Shown: positions 1-5,085, numbered from the stretch's first letter. The stretch: 6,362 bases of DNA from JBBQVS01 sp964250765 (GCA_964250765.1 CAXUHF010000204.1:1-6362); one strand, 5' to 3'. The notes: generated by a model not told the origin, from the letters alone. Numbers and translations: made by a program.

Positions 1-283
1 TCCCTACAGACATTCTTGGAAATCATTTACCTATAAAAATGGAGCGACCCTCCACCACATTTCCTCAGCCCCTCTTACTTTATGACGCGTTGTATTCGGT
101 CATGTAAGTATTTTATCTGTGTACAGTCTGGTTTTGGTTATGAAACAATGGAGATGTTGTTAAGAATAATCGAAAATACGATTAAGTCCTTAACTTTTTA
201 ATTCATTTATTTGCCTTTTTCTATACAAGAAGGTTATACATATTGTAAAGCGAAGATATGTACATGCAGTTTGATGAACGCCA
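1..283. other. Left-edge intergenic region, no supportable gene
   Basis: This AT-rich stretch has no reading frame with recognisable protein content on either strand. On the plus strand one frame is open from base 3 to a TAA at 105-107 (34 codons) and another from base 2 to a TGA at 83-85. Either could be the tail of a gene entering from the left, but openings this short are expected by chance and neither translation is recognisable. The minus-strand frames close quickly. The only structure I see is the terminator-like hairpin at 159-199. The region ends at the palindrome that follows minE. Confidence 0.5.
159..199 (+). terminator. Weak candidate intrinsic terminator
   Basis: GTTAAG (159-164) pairs with CTTAAC (189-194). 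Inside it TAATCG (167-172) pairs with CGATTA (179-184) around an AAAATA loop. Five T residues (195-199) follow immediately. This is the shape of a rho-independent terminator on the plus strand, but the stem is AT-rich and interrupted, so it would be weak. It makes sense only if a plus-strand gene ends to its left, which cannot be shown from the window. Confidence 0.25.
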
Positions 284-370
284 GGACGCCCACAAGGGAC
301 TACCCTACTATACACAGCATGCTCTGCACGCAAGATTGTTATATAGTAGGGTAGTCCCTTGTGGGCGTCC
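284..370. repeat. Perfect 29-bp palindromic repeat, copy 1
   Basis: The left arm (284-312) and right arm (342-370) are exact reverse complements over 29 bases, around a 29-base centre. The centre contains GCATGC, TCT, GCACGC, which can form a six-position inner stem with one mismatch. The arm starts GGACGCCCACAAGGG. The same element recurs at 3223-3315 with one arm difference, A299-T355 here against G-C there, so pairing is kept. It lies 13 bases downstream of the minE stop. No T-run follows on the minus strand, so it is not a textbook terminator, although such a hairpin could protect or help end the min transcript. It resembles a MITE-like or REP-like dispersed element; the mobilising enzyme is unknown. 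Confidence 0.9.
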
Positions 371-383
371 GTGCTGTTATGGA

Positions 384-722
384 CTACTCGCTGTCTTCCA
401 TGTGGAGCTTGCCTCGCATAACATTCGCATTTGCAGTAGGATGCGATGGTGGATCCCACTCGAATGAGACCTTTTGCCGTCTGATAGGAACATTCGCCTG
501 AATAGTGTCTAAGCCGCTTTCACGTGCGAGACTAATCTGCATATTCTGCTCATCGACATCGAGGCGGCGCGAAATAGCGGAGAGCAGTTCGGCTTTGATC
601 ATCTCTAGCACCTCTGGATTGACCTTGAGTCGATCATGCACCAACACCACTTTTAGGCGTTCTTTTGCCAGTTCTCCGGGGGTCTGCTTCTTGCGACCAA
701 TCATAAACTCGAAAACACCCAT
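384..722 (-). CDS. minE: Cell division topological specificity factor MinE
   Basis: This 112-residue protein activates the MinD ATPase and displaces MinC from it, so that the division inhibitor is cleared from mid-cell. The order of parts is typical. An amphipathic membrane-binding N-terminus with paired phenylalanines (F4, F6) leads into an RKK (10-12). The anti-MinCD helix, AKERLKVVLVHDR, is at about 19-31. The dimerising topological-specificity domain spans roughly 35-80. The start at 722 was chosen because GGAGGAGG lies six bases upstream; the in-frame ATG 16 codons earlier would overlap minD and has no such site. The usual family length is near 85-90 residues. Here about 32 extra residues (81-112), with a PPSHP stretch and acidic end, follow the domain. 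It is the last gene of the minCDE operon, 16 bases after minD. Identity is secure; the tail's role is unknown. Confidence 0.95.
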   Translation of the reverse strand: MGVFEFMIGRKKQTPGELAKERLKVVLVHDRLKVNPEVLEMIKAELLSAISRRLDVDEQNMQISLARESGLDTIQANVPIRRQKVSFEWDPPSHPTANANVMRGKLHMEDSE

Positions 723-728
723 ACCTTC

Positions 729-736
729 CCTCCTCC
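729..736 (-). promoter_or_regulatory. minE ribosome binding site
   Basis: On the minus strand GGAGGAGG sits six bases before the ATG at 722. It lies in the 16-base gap between the minD stop and minE, and it decides the minE start against the longer in-frame reading that overlaps minD. Confidence 0.8.
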
Positions 737-738
737 TT

Positions 739-1578
739 CTATGATGACTGTGAGCGGAAACGCTTTTCATCGGCTACGGTAGGACTCAAGCCGAGCATAC
801 GGCGAAATCGTTCCAGAAGTGACGGTGACTCGACCACATCATCGAGCGGAACTTCCTCACCCATAATACGATGAGCTGCGCTCATATATGCACGGCCTGC
901 GCGTGAATGTTTATCATACACGGCTGGCTCACCTCTGTTGGTTGCGACGATAATCATCTCATCTTCTGGCACGATTCCAAGAAGCTCGATACCCAGCACC
1001 TCTAGCACATCCGCTACATCCATCATGTCGCCGCGTTTTACCATGTCGGGGCGTAAACGATTGAGGATTAAACGTGGTTCCAATTTGCCCGCCGCCTCGA
1101 CAAGCCCAATGATGCGATCAGCATCACGCACCGAAGCCATTTCGGGATTTGCCACAATGATAATTTCATCCGCTCCAACAATCGCGTTGCGAAAGCCTTG
1201 CTCAATGCCAGCCGGGGAGTCGATCAGCACAAAGTCAAATTCCTGCCGTAACTGCTGACACAGTTGTTCCATCTGCACACTATTGACCGCGTTCTTATCG
1301 CGCGTCTGCGCTGCCGGAAGCAAAAAGAGATCGGGTACGCGTCTATCTTTAATCAGGGCCTGACGCAAGCGGCACTGTCCCTCTACCACATCAACGAGGT
1401 CATAGACAATTCGATTCTCTAAACCCAGAATCGCATCCAGGTTACGCAAACCGATATCTGAGTCCACCACAGCAACCTTTTTCCCCTGCATAGCAAGCGC
1501 GGTTCCCAGGTTTGCGGTCGTTGTCGTCTTGCCGACTCCACCTTTCCCTGATGTCACGGTGATTATTCGACTATCCAT
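739..1578 (-). CDS. minD: Septum site-determining ATPase MinD
   Basis: This 279-residue member of the deviant Walker ATPase family (ParA/MinD) binds the membrane in its ATP dimer form, recruits MinC and is released by MinE. Visible motifs are the deviant Walker A SGKGGVGKTT (10-19, signature lysine K12), the DSDIGLRNLD segment (39-48), and Walker B with switch II, DSPAGIE (120-126); these sit at nearly the same positions as in E. coli MinD. The amphipathic membrane-targeting helix LLERFRRMLG is at about 254-263. It is not at the very end, because 16 further polar residues follow. The start at 1578 has GGAG six bases upstream. An upstream in-frame ATG (1623) would add 15 residues ahead of the conserved first strand and lacks such a site. 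It is the middle gene of minC-minD-minE, 114 bases after minC. Confidence 0.97.
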   Translation of the reverse strand: MDSRIITVTSGKGGVGKTTTTANLGTALAMQGKKVAVVDSDIGLRNLDAILGLENRIVYDLVDVVEGQCRLRQALIKDRRVPDLFLLPAAQTRDKNAVNSVQMEQLCQQLRQEFDFVLIDSPAGIEQGFRNAIVGADEIIIVANPEMASVRDADRIIGLVEAAGKLEPRLILNRLRPDMVKRGDMMDVADVLEVLGIELLGIVPEDEMIIVATNRGEPAVYDKHSRAGRAYMSAAHRIMGEEVPLDDVVESPSLLERFRRMLGLSPTVADEKRFRSQSS

Positions 1579-1584
1579 ACGACA

Positions 1585-1590
1585 CTCCAG
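1585..1590 (-). promoter_or_regulatory. minD ribosome binding site
   Basis: On the minus strand CTGGAG ends six bases before the ATG at 1578. This places the minD start at the Met that begins the conserved beta strand rather than at the ATG at 1623. Confidence 0.65.
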
Positions 1591-1651
1591 TTTAAAACTG
1601 TTCGGACTGCGGTAGAAGAACACGCTGTTCTTATAAGATACGTTGTTAAAG

Positions 1652-1660
1652 AGTATACCA
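1652..1660 (-). promoter_or_regulatory. Possible internal promoter for minDE (extended -10)
   Basis: In the 114-base gap between minC and minD the minus strand reads TGG followed by TATACT (-10 at 1652-1657, TG at 1659-1660). This is an extended -10 with five of six consensus bases. No good -35 lies at the expected distance; a T-run is there instead. A transcript from it would have a leader of roughly 65 bases before minD. It could supply extra MinD and MinE relative to MinC. This is a sequence-pattern call only. Confidence 0.3.
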
Positions 1661-1692
1661 CGAATTCTATAAAAAAAGCAGGTACACTTCTA

Positions 1693-2493
1693 TTATTTCC
1701 GTGGCGTTCGTCCATTTGACCACGTTTCGACGATGATTTGCCCGTTCTTAATTGAAGCTATTTCTGGACGTGGTTGTGCCTCGAAGCCTTCGGGTGGTCG
1801 TGAAAGCAGGTGCGCAATGCGGAGTTGTACAGGTGATAAGAGTAGTGAACACACAAGTGCGTTCACGTTATCAGGATAGCCCGCATGTACCATACCGCGT
1901 AACACTCCCCATACAATAATATCGCCACCCGCGACGATTTCCGCACCAGGATTCACATCGCCCAGCACAACAACATTGCTGCTATGATGAATCGCTTGTC
2001 CTGAGCGCACTGTGCGATGTAGAAAAAGAGTATCGCTCGACTCGCGTGGATCGCGTACATCTTGTATCTCTTTTGTGATAGGAGTTTCTAGTGGAGGTGT
2101 TTCTTCAAGTTGCAACGGAGCCGTCCTTGACATTTCTCTGCGTGTCGTCTTGCTCTGTTCGAGTGACGCAACGGACATATAATAGTGAGAAAGCAGGTCT
2201 TCTAATTGATGACGTTCGCTCATAAGCAGCCGACGCCGACTAGTATCAACAGAGAGCGAAGCACCGCGAAAGAACGCAGGAGCTTCCGCAAGACGGTCAG
2301 CGAGTGCGCCAAGCATGTCACTAAACGGCGTTTCTGGCTCCATAGTTAGGAGCAAGCCATTGCGTGTTCCTTTAATAGCAATATTTCCTTGCACAGACTC
2401 TTGCTCCTCCTCTTCCAGTCTGTCTGACGGCATATATGGCACGTGTGAAGATATTTCCGTCGTGTCGTGCGCTAGATTATCCTCTGTAGTCAT
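1693..2493 (-). CDS. minC: Septum site-determining protein MinC (FtsZ inhibitor)
   Basis: This 266-residue protein blocks FtsZ polymerisation away from mid-cell and is brought to the membrane by MinD. After a polar, acidic leader (1-35, with an EEEE run) comes the N-terminal FtsZ-antagonist domain (about 36-110, beginning NIAIKGTRNGLLL). A charged, proline-containing linker spans about 112-158. The C-terminal beta-helical domain runs from about 160 to 257. Its signatures are RSGQ (163-166), VVVLGDVNPGAEI (174-186) and AGGDIIVWGVLRG (188-200), the glycine-rich region used for dimerisation and MinD contact. The start at 2493 has GGGGA just upstream. An ATG at 2532 would add 13 residues but has no ribosome site and would lie only a few bases from the predicted transcription start. 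First gene of the min operon and divergent from the SHOCT gene. Confidence 0.95.
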   Translation of the reverse strand: MTTEDNLAHDTTEISSHVPYMPSDRLEEEEQESVQGNIAIKGTRNGLLLTMEPETPFSDMLGALADRLAEAPAFFRGASLSVDTSRRRLLMSERHQLEDLLSHYYMSVASLEQSKTTRREMSRTAPLQLEETPPLETPITKEIQDVRDPRESSDTLFLHRTVRSGQAIHHSSNVVVLGDVNPGAEIVAGGDIIVWGVLRGMVHAGYPDNVNALVCSLLLSPVQLRIAHLLSRPPEGFEAQPRPEIASIKNGQIIVETWSNGRTPRK

Positions 2494-2497
2494 AGAA

Positions 2498-2502
2498 TCC
2501 CC
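2498..2502 (-). promoter_or_regulatory. Weak minC ribosome binding site
   Basis: On the minus strand GGGGA ends four bases before the ATG at 2493. It is short and close, but it is better than anything before the alternative ATG at 2532, so it favours the 266-residue reading of MinC. Confidence 0.45.
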
Positions 2503-2545
2503 ATCTGCTAACACGTAGATGTACGTGAACATGGTGACTATCTAC

Positions 2546-2574
2546 AGTATAAGCATCCAGATTTCAAAACGCAA
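2546..2574 (-). promoter_or_regulatory. Predicted sigma70-type promoter of minCDE
   Basis: Read on the minus strand, a TTGCGT -35 (2569-2574) is followed after exactly 17 bases by a TATACT -10 (2546-2551, five of six consensus bases). Transcription would begin near 2539, giving a leader of about 46 bases to the chosen minC start. The spacing is ideal; only the TTG of the -35 matches consensus. Confidence 0.55.
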
Positions 2575-2607
2575 TAGAAATAGCAATTCGGGGTACAATT
2601 TGTCTTC

Positions 2608-2653
2608 TTGCACTATGCAATAATTCTTACACACTCTTTACGTATGTATGCAA
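2608..2653. promoter_or_regulatory. Possible operator pair in the divergent minC/SHOCT region
   Basis: TTGCA-CTA-TGCAA at 2608-2620 is a perfect 5-3-5 inverted repeat. Its right half, extended to TATGCAA (2614-2620), recurs in direct orientation at 2647-2653, 33 bases away, about three helical turns. The pair lies upstream of the minC promoter, on the side of the SHOCT gene. This is what a dimeric regulator's sites could look like, but short repeats also arise by chance in AT-rich DNA. Confidence 0.2.
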
Positions 2654-2673
2654 ATTTTTTCATACACTTGAGA

Positions 2674-2679
2674 TATGAT
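2674..2679 (+). promoter_or_regulatory. Possible -10 element for the SHOCT gene
   Basis: TATGAT matches the -10 consensus at five of six positions and lies about 30 bases before the structured leader at 2708-2783. No convincing -35 is found 16-18 bases upstream, where the sequence is an A/T run. If used, the leader before the SHOCT gene would be about 140 bases. Confidence 0.25.
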
Positions 2680-2707
2680 ACTCATAGACACAAGGAAGAG
2701 TGGAAAT

Positions 2708-2783
2708 GCAGAGAGACCGCGAAGATTTCCCCTACATGTTCATGAAACCCTACGTGTAGGGGAGACCCTTACGGTCTCCCTGC
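2708..2783 (+). promoter_or_regulatory. Structured leader with two mutually exclusive foldings
   Basis: In folding A, 2708-2718 pairs with 2773-2783 (10 of 11 positions) and encloses a perfect 9-bp stem of 2728-2736 with 2755-2763. In folding B, GGGAGACC (2760-2767) pairs perfectly with GGTCTCCC (2773-2780) around a five-base CTTAC loop. Folding B takes bases from both stems of folding A, so the two cannot coexist. The element sits 43 bases before the SHOCT gene. That geometry suits a switching RNA leader, but no T-run follows folding B and I do not recognise a riboswitch class. It could instead be a decayed palindromic repeat of another family. Confidence 0.4.
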
Positions 2784-2825
2784 GACGATACTACGATACA
2801 AGCCTTTCTATGAAAGAAGATAATT

Positions 2826-3185
2826 ATGATGTATGGACATATGCATGGTGTGCTCCCGTTTGTATTCTTGTTTGGTTTAAGTCGGCTCCTGTGGATCGCG
2901 CTTATCGGTCTACTCATTTGGTCGTTGATACGCTGGACCAGAATGAGAAGAATGCGCTGGGGTCAACCAATGACTCCTTATATGCCACACGCACCGTATA
3001 CAGGTCAGCCATTTGGAACCCCGACAACTGATGGCCCAAGACCGAATGCGCCCATTCAGCAACCTACAGCGTTAGAGATACTGAACCGCCGCTACGCCAA
3101 CGGCGAAATTGATGCGGCAACATTCGAGAACATGCGCGAGCGCATCCTAGCTTCACAGAGGCCGGAGCAACAGCAAAGCATGTAA
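2826..3185 (+). CDS. Small membrane protein with C-terminal SHOCT domain
   Basis: This 119-residue protein has a short Met/His-rich N-terminus (MMYGHMHG), then a hydrophobic stretch at about 9-36 that could be one long or two short membrane segments. A basic cluster follows (R36-R44), then a proline/glycine-rich linker (46-80). A compact C-terminal helix pair (about 82-108, TALEILNRRYANGEIDAATF then ENMRERIL) matches the SHOCT pattern of short C-terminal domains on many membrane or signalling proteins. The basic residues after the hydrophobic stretch suggest the SHOCT part faces the cytoplasm. The family function is not established; a role in oligomerisation is commonly assumed. The start has a modest AAGAAG six bases upstream; a second ATG directly follows the first. 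The gene is divergent from minC and followed 37 bases later by a palindromic repeat. Confidence 0.85.
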   Translation: MMYGHMHGVLPFVFLFGLSRLLWIALIGLLIWSLIRWTRMRRMRWGQPMTPYMPHAPYTGQPFGTPTTDGPRPNAPIQQPTALEILNRRYANGEIDAATFENMRERILASQRPEQQQSM

Positions 3186-3222
3186 CAAGGCTTCAATACA
3201 GTTCAAGTTATAGACGCAGACA

Positions 3223-3315
3223 CACGGACGCCCACAAGGGGCTACCCTACTATATATGGCATGCGGAGCGTGCAAGAACGTTGTATAGTAGGGTAGCCCC
3301 TTGTGGGCGTCCGTG
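3223..3315. repeat. Perfect 32-bp palindromic repeat, copy 2
   Basis: The left arm (3223-3254) and right arm (3284-3315) are exact reverse complements over 32 bases, with a 29-base centre. Over the 29 arm bases shared with the copy at 284-370 there is one difference: G3241-C3297 here, A-T there. The centres have equal length, agree at 18 of 29 positions, and both hold GCATGC, three bases, then a partner hexamer. Here the partner is GCGTGC, pairing with one G-T wobble. The full ends CACGGACG and CGTCCGTG are preserved here, whereas copy 1 has lost pairing in the outer three bases. It lies 37 bases after the SHOCT stop. It is best described as a non-autonomous dispersed palindromic element. Confidence 0.9.
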
Positions 3316-3330
3316 GTGTATTTGTATAAT
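3301..3330 (+). promoter_or_regulatory. Possible promoter with its -35 inside the palindrome
   Basis: A perfect TATAAT lies at 3325-3330. Eighteen bases upstream, TTGTGG (3301-3306, only TTG matching consensus) belongs to the right arm of the palindromic repeat. If functional, the repeat contributes half of a promoter reading towards cydA. The -35 is poor and the distance to cydA is over 350 bases. Confidence 0.25.
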
Positions 3331-3354
3331 GTTCTTTGTATTTGAACCGACTTG

Positions 3355-3373
3355 CCCTTGTGGGCGTCCGTGG
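3355..3373 (+). repeat. Orphan half-copy of the palindromic repeat
   Basis: Nineteen bases, CCCTTGTGGGCGTCCGTGG, are identical to the outer part of the right arm of the palindrome at 3298-3316, in the same orientation, 57 bases further on. No matching left arm precedes it, so it cannot fold by itself, although the left arm at 3223-3241 could pair with it as an alternative. It looks like the remnant of a second insertion or of a partial duplication. Confidence 0.8.
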
Positions 3374-3386
3374 GTCTCTAAGGTTA

Positions 3387-3415
3387 TTGTAACATTTACA
3401 CTAAGGTGGTATTAG
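3387..3415 (+). promoter_or_regulatory. Candidate distal cydAB promoter
   Basis: TTGTAA (3387-3392, four of six consensus bases) is followed after 17 bases by TATTAG (3410-3415, four of six) preceded by TGG, which forms an extended -10. Transcription would start near 3422, almost exactly at the first base of the hairpin at 3421-3452. The spacing is ideal and the hexamers moderate. Confidence 0.35.
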
Positions 3416-3420
3416 ATTAG

Positions 3421-3458
3421 CCTCCCAGCTTGTTTTATGACAGGTTGAGAGGTCTTTT
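3421..3458 (+). terminator. Terminator- or attenuator-like hairpin upstream of cydA
   Basis: Bases 3421-3432 pair with 3441-3452 at 11 of 12 positions (two are G-T wobbles, one mismatch) around an eight-base TTTTATGA loop. TCTTTT (3453-3458) follows. It could end transcripts arriving from the SHOCT gene, or sit at the very 5' end of a cydAB transcript if the promoter at 3387-3415 is used. The T-tract is interrupted by one C, so efficiency may be partial. Confidence 0.4.
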
Positions 3459-3518
3459 CATGCCCAAAAAACACCTATTTTTTACGCAAAAGTCCGTATG
3501 GTGAATGTTTCTCCTATG

Positions 3519-3524
3519 TATAAT
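3519..3524 (+). promoter_or_regulatory. Perfect TATAAT, possible proximal cydAB -10
   Basis: TATAAT lies 163 bases before the cydA start. No TTGACA-like hexamer is found 15-19 bases upstream. TCCTATG and CATAGGA (3512-3518 and 3549-3555) flank the element, so an activator- or repressor-controlled promoter is conceivable. Confidence 0.3.
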
Positions 3525-3593
3525 TACTCTTTTTGCTCGTCATGCATGCATAGGAAATAGGGTGAAAGGTGCGGGATTAATCCTGATGTGCTA

Positions 3594-3679
3594 AAGAGGG
3601 GCTGGTGGCATACTATCAATGACACAAAAATATCACAAAAAACATGCTGAGGCATGCAACTAGAAGCCCTCTTAAGGAG
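3594..3679 (+). promoter_or_regulatory. Leader stem abutting the cydA ribosome binding site
   Basis: AAGAGGG (3594-3600) pairs with CCCTCTT (3667-3673). After a bulged G, CT (3602-3603) pairs with AG (3665-3666). The 80-base enclosed region includes a small CATGC/GCATG hairpin (3643-3656). The strong Shine-Dalgarno AAGGAG occupies 3674-3679, directly after the closing pair and eight bases before the cydA ATG. The stem leaves the site single-stranded, so it may hold it open or set a processing point rather than hide it. The pairing is read by eye and its energy not computed. Confidence 0.35.
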
Positions 3680-3687
3680 CGCATTTC

Positions 3688-5076
3688 ATGAGTGCAGAAA
3701 CTTTAGCTCGTCTACAATTTGGTAGCACCATCGTCTATCACTATCTCTTTGTTCCGCTTACATTGGGATTGGTGTTGCTGGTGGCAATTATGGAAACACT
3801 CTACGTTCGTAGTGGAAATACAGTCTACAAGCGCATGACCCAATTCTGGGGTAAGCTCTTTGTCATTAATTTCGCATTGGGCGTGGTTACGGGTATCGTA
3901 CAAGAATTTCAATTCGGCATGAACTGGTCAAGCTATTCACGCTTTATCGGTGATGTCATCGGCGCATCATTGGCCCTTGAAACACTGCTCGCGTTCTTCC
4001 TGGAATCGACCTTCCTGGGCATCTGGCTCTTTGGCTGGGACCGTCTCTCGAAGAAGTTACATCTAGGAGCCATCTGGCTGGTCGTACTTGGTTCGTACCT
4101 CTCGACCTTCTGGATTCTCGTGGCGAACTCATTTATGCAGCATCCAGTTGGCTATGCCTTGAACAAGGGGCATGCTGAACTAACCAATTTCTGGGCACTC
4201 ATCACGAATCCGACACTAGCTTATCAGACACCACACGTTGTAGCGGGTGCCATCACGACTGGTGCCTTCTTCGTCATTGGTATCAGCGCATACCATTTGC
4301 TCAAGAAGACCAAGGACCAGGAATTTTATCAGCTTTCAATGCGCTTGTCGCTTGTGACTGCTCTACTCTCAAGTATCGTCTCGGTTATCGTAGGACATCT
4401 CTATGGACAGTATGACATTCTGGCACAGCCGATGAAGATGGCTGCGGCTGAGGCCATCTGGAATACTCAGCAGCCTGCAGCACTTGCGCTCATCGCCATC
4501 CCTGATCAGATGTTGCACACGAACATCTTCTCGATTAGTGTTCCGTACCTGTTAAGCTTTCTCTCGGATTGGAGTTTCACGAGTAAGGTTGATGGTATCA
4601 ATCAGATACAAGCACTCTATGTACATCTCTATGGTCCTGGCAACTATATTCCTGATGTGCTGGTTGCGTTCTATAGTTTCCGTATCATGCTCGCTGTTGG
4701 AGCATTGATGGTCGTCATAGCGGCAGCCGCATTATTCCTCTCGATCAAGAGGAAGGACCTGTTCAACAATCGTTGGGTGTTGCGGGGCTTGATTGCGTCA
4801 CTTGCACTGCCCTATGTCGCAAATACGGCTGGTTGGTTGCTTGGTGAAATGGGTCGTCAGCCGTGGACAGTATTCGGTTTGTTGAGAACTGTGGACAGCG
4901 TTTCGCCATCGGTAACAGTGACCGAAGTTGTAGTGACATTGAGTATGTTCTTTCTCGCGTATGGAGTTCTGGCTGTCATAGATGGCTACTTGCTTACGAA
5001 AGCTGCTAAGAAGGGTTCTTCTGATGAGGAAGAGACCGCCGAGACACCAGAAGAGCAGCTTGTCGCAGTCTACTAG
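3688..5076 (+). CDS. cydA: Cytochrome bd quinol oxidase subunit I (CydA)
   Basis: This 462-residue multi-pass membrane protein oxidises quinol and carries the three haems of the bd-type terminal oxidase, which reduces oxygen to water. Residues aligning with E. coli functional positions are present: H18 (haem ligand, H19 there), E98 and E106 (E99, E107), H183 and M334 (haem b558 ligands H186, M393), R332 in FRIM (R391), K250 and E255 in the quinol-binding Q-loop (K252, E257), and E387 just before GRQPW (389-393; E445). About 60 residues are missing between the Q-loop start and M334 relative to E. coli, so this is the short-Q-loop form. The C-terminus is acidic (DEEET). The ATG is set by AAGGAG eight bases upstream. 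cydB follows after nine bases. Confidence 0.97.
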   Translation: MSAETLARLQFGSTIVYHYLFVPLTLGLVLLVAIMETLYVRSGNTVYKRMTQFWGKLFVINFALGVVTGIVQEFQFGMNWSSYSRFIGDVIGASLALETLLAFFLESTFLGIWLFGWDRLSKKLHLGAIWLVVLGSYLSTFWILVANSFMQHPVGYALNKGHAELTNFWALITNPTLAYQTPHVVAGAITTGAFFVIGISAYHLLKKTKDQEFYQLSMRLSLVTALLSSIVSVIVGHLYGQYDILAQPMKMAAAEAIWNTQQPAALALIAIPDQMLHTNIFSISVPYLLSFLSDWSFTSKVDGINQIQALYVHLYGPGNYIPDVLVAFYSFRIMLAVGALMVVIAAAALFLSIKRKDLFNNRWVLRGLIASLALPYVANTAGWLLGEMGRQPWTVFGLLRTVDSVSPSVTVTEVVVTLSMFFLAYGVLAVIDGYLLTKAAKKGSSDEEETAETPEEQLVAVY

Positions 5077-5085
5077 GGGGATGTC

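Larger units (their letters stand above)
3316..3687. other. cydA upstream region without genes
   Basis: These 372 bases contain no supportable reading frame. They hold, in order: an orphan half-repeat (3355-3373), a candidate promoter (3387-3415), a terminator-like hairpin (3421-3458), a perfect TATAAT (3519-3524) without a good -35, a TCCTATG/CATAGGA inverted pair flanking it (3512-3518 and 3549-3555), a ten-base palindrome GGATTAATCC (3574-3583), and a leader stem abutting the ribosome binding site. I found no clear TTGTGA/TCACAA (Rex-like) or TTGAT-N4-ATCAA (Fnr-like) operator, so oxygen or redox control of cydAB is plausible from the family but not shown here. Confidence 0.5.

Noticed and set aside
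3..107. C-terminal end of an unknown plus-strand gene at the left edge
   Set aside because: Thirty-four open codons are not unusual by chance, a second frame is open over 27 codons as well, and neither translation resembles a known protein end.
284..370. Standard rho-independent terminator for the min operon
   Set aside because: The stem is followed on the minus strand by TGGCGTTCATC, without a T-run, so it is kept as a repeat with a possible 3'-end role only.
190..467. Reading frames on both strands across the palindrome at 284-370
   Set aside because: They translate the two arms of the repeat and the end of minE in the wrong frame; an open palindrome arm reads open on both strands, which explains the pairing of frames.
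723..770. Sixteen-residue N-terminal extension of MinE
   Set aside because: It would overlap minD and add an Arg/His-rich segment unlike MinE, while a strong ribosome site directly precedes the internal ATG at 722.
2675..3031. 118-codon plus-strand reading frame overlapping the SHOCT gene
   Set aside because: Its first part is translated from the hairpin-rich leader and the rest is the SHOCT gene out of frame; no domain or ribosome site supports it.
3226..3373. CRISPR array from the recurring GGACGCCCACAAGGG segments
   Set aside because: The copies are inverted arms of a palindrome plus one half-copy, not regularly spaced direct repeats with unique spacers, and no cas gene is present.
3611..3640. 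Rex- or Fnr-type operator near TATCACAAAA upstream of cydA
   Set aside because: Only one half-site-like segment is present; the matching TTGTG or TTGAT half is absent at the required spacing.
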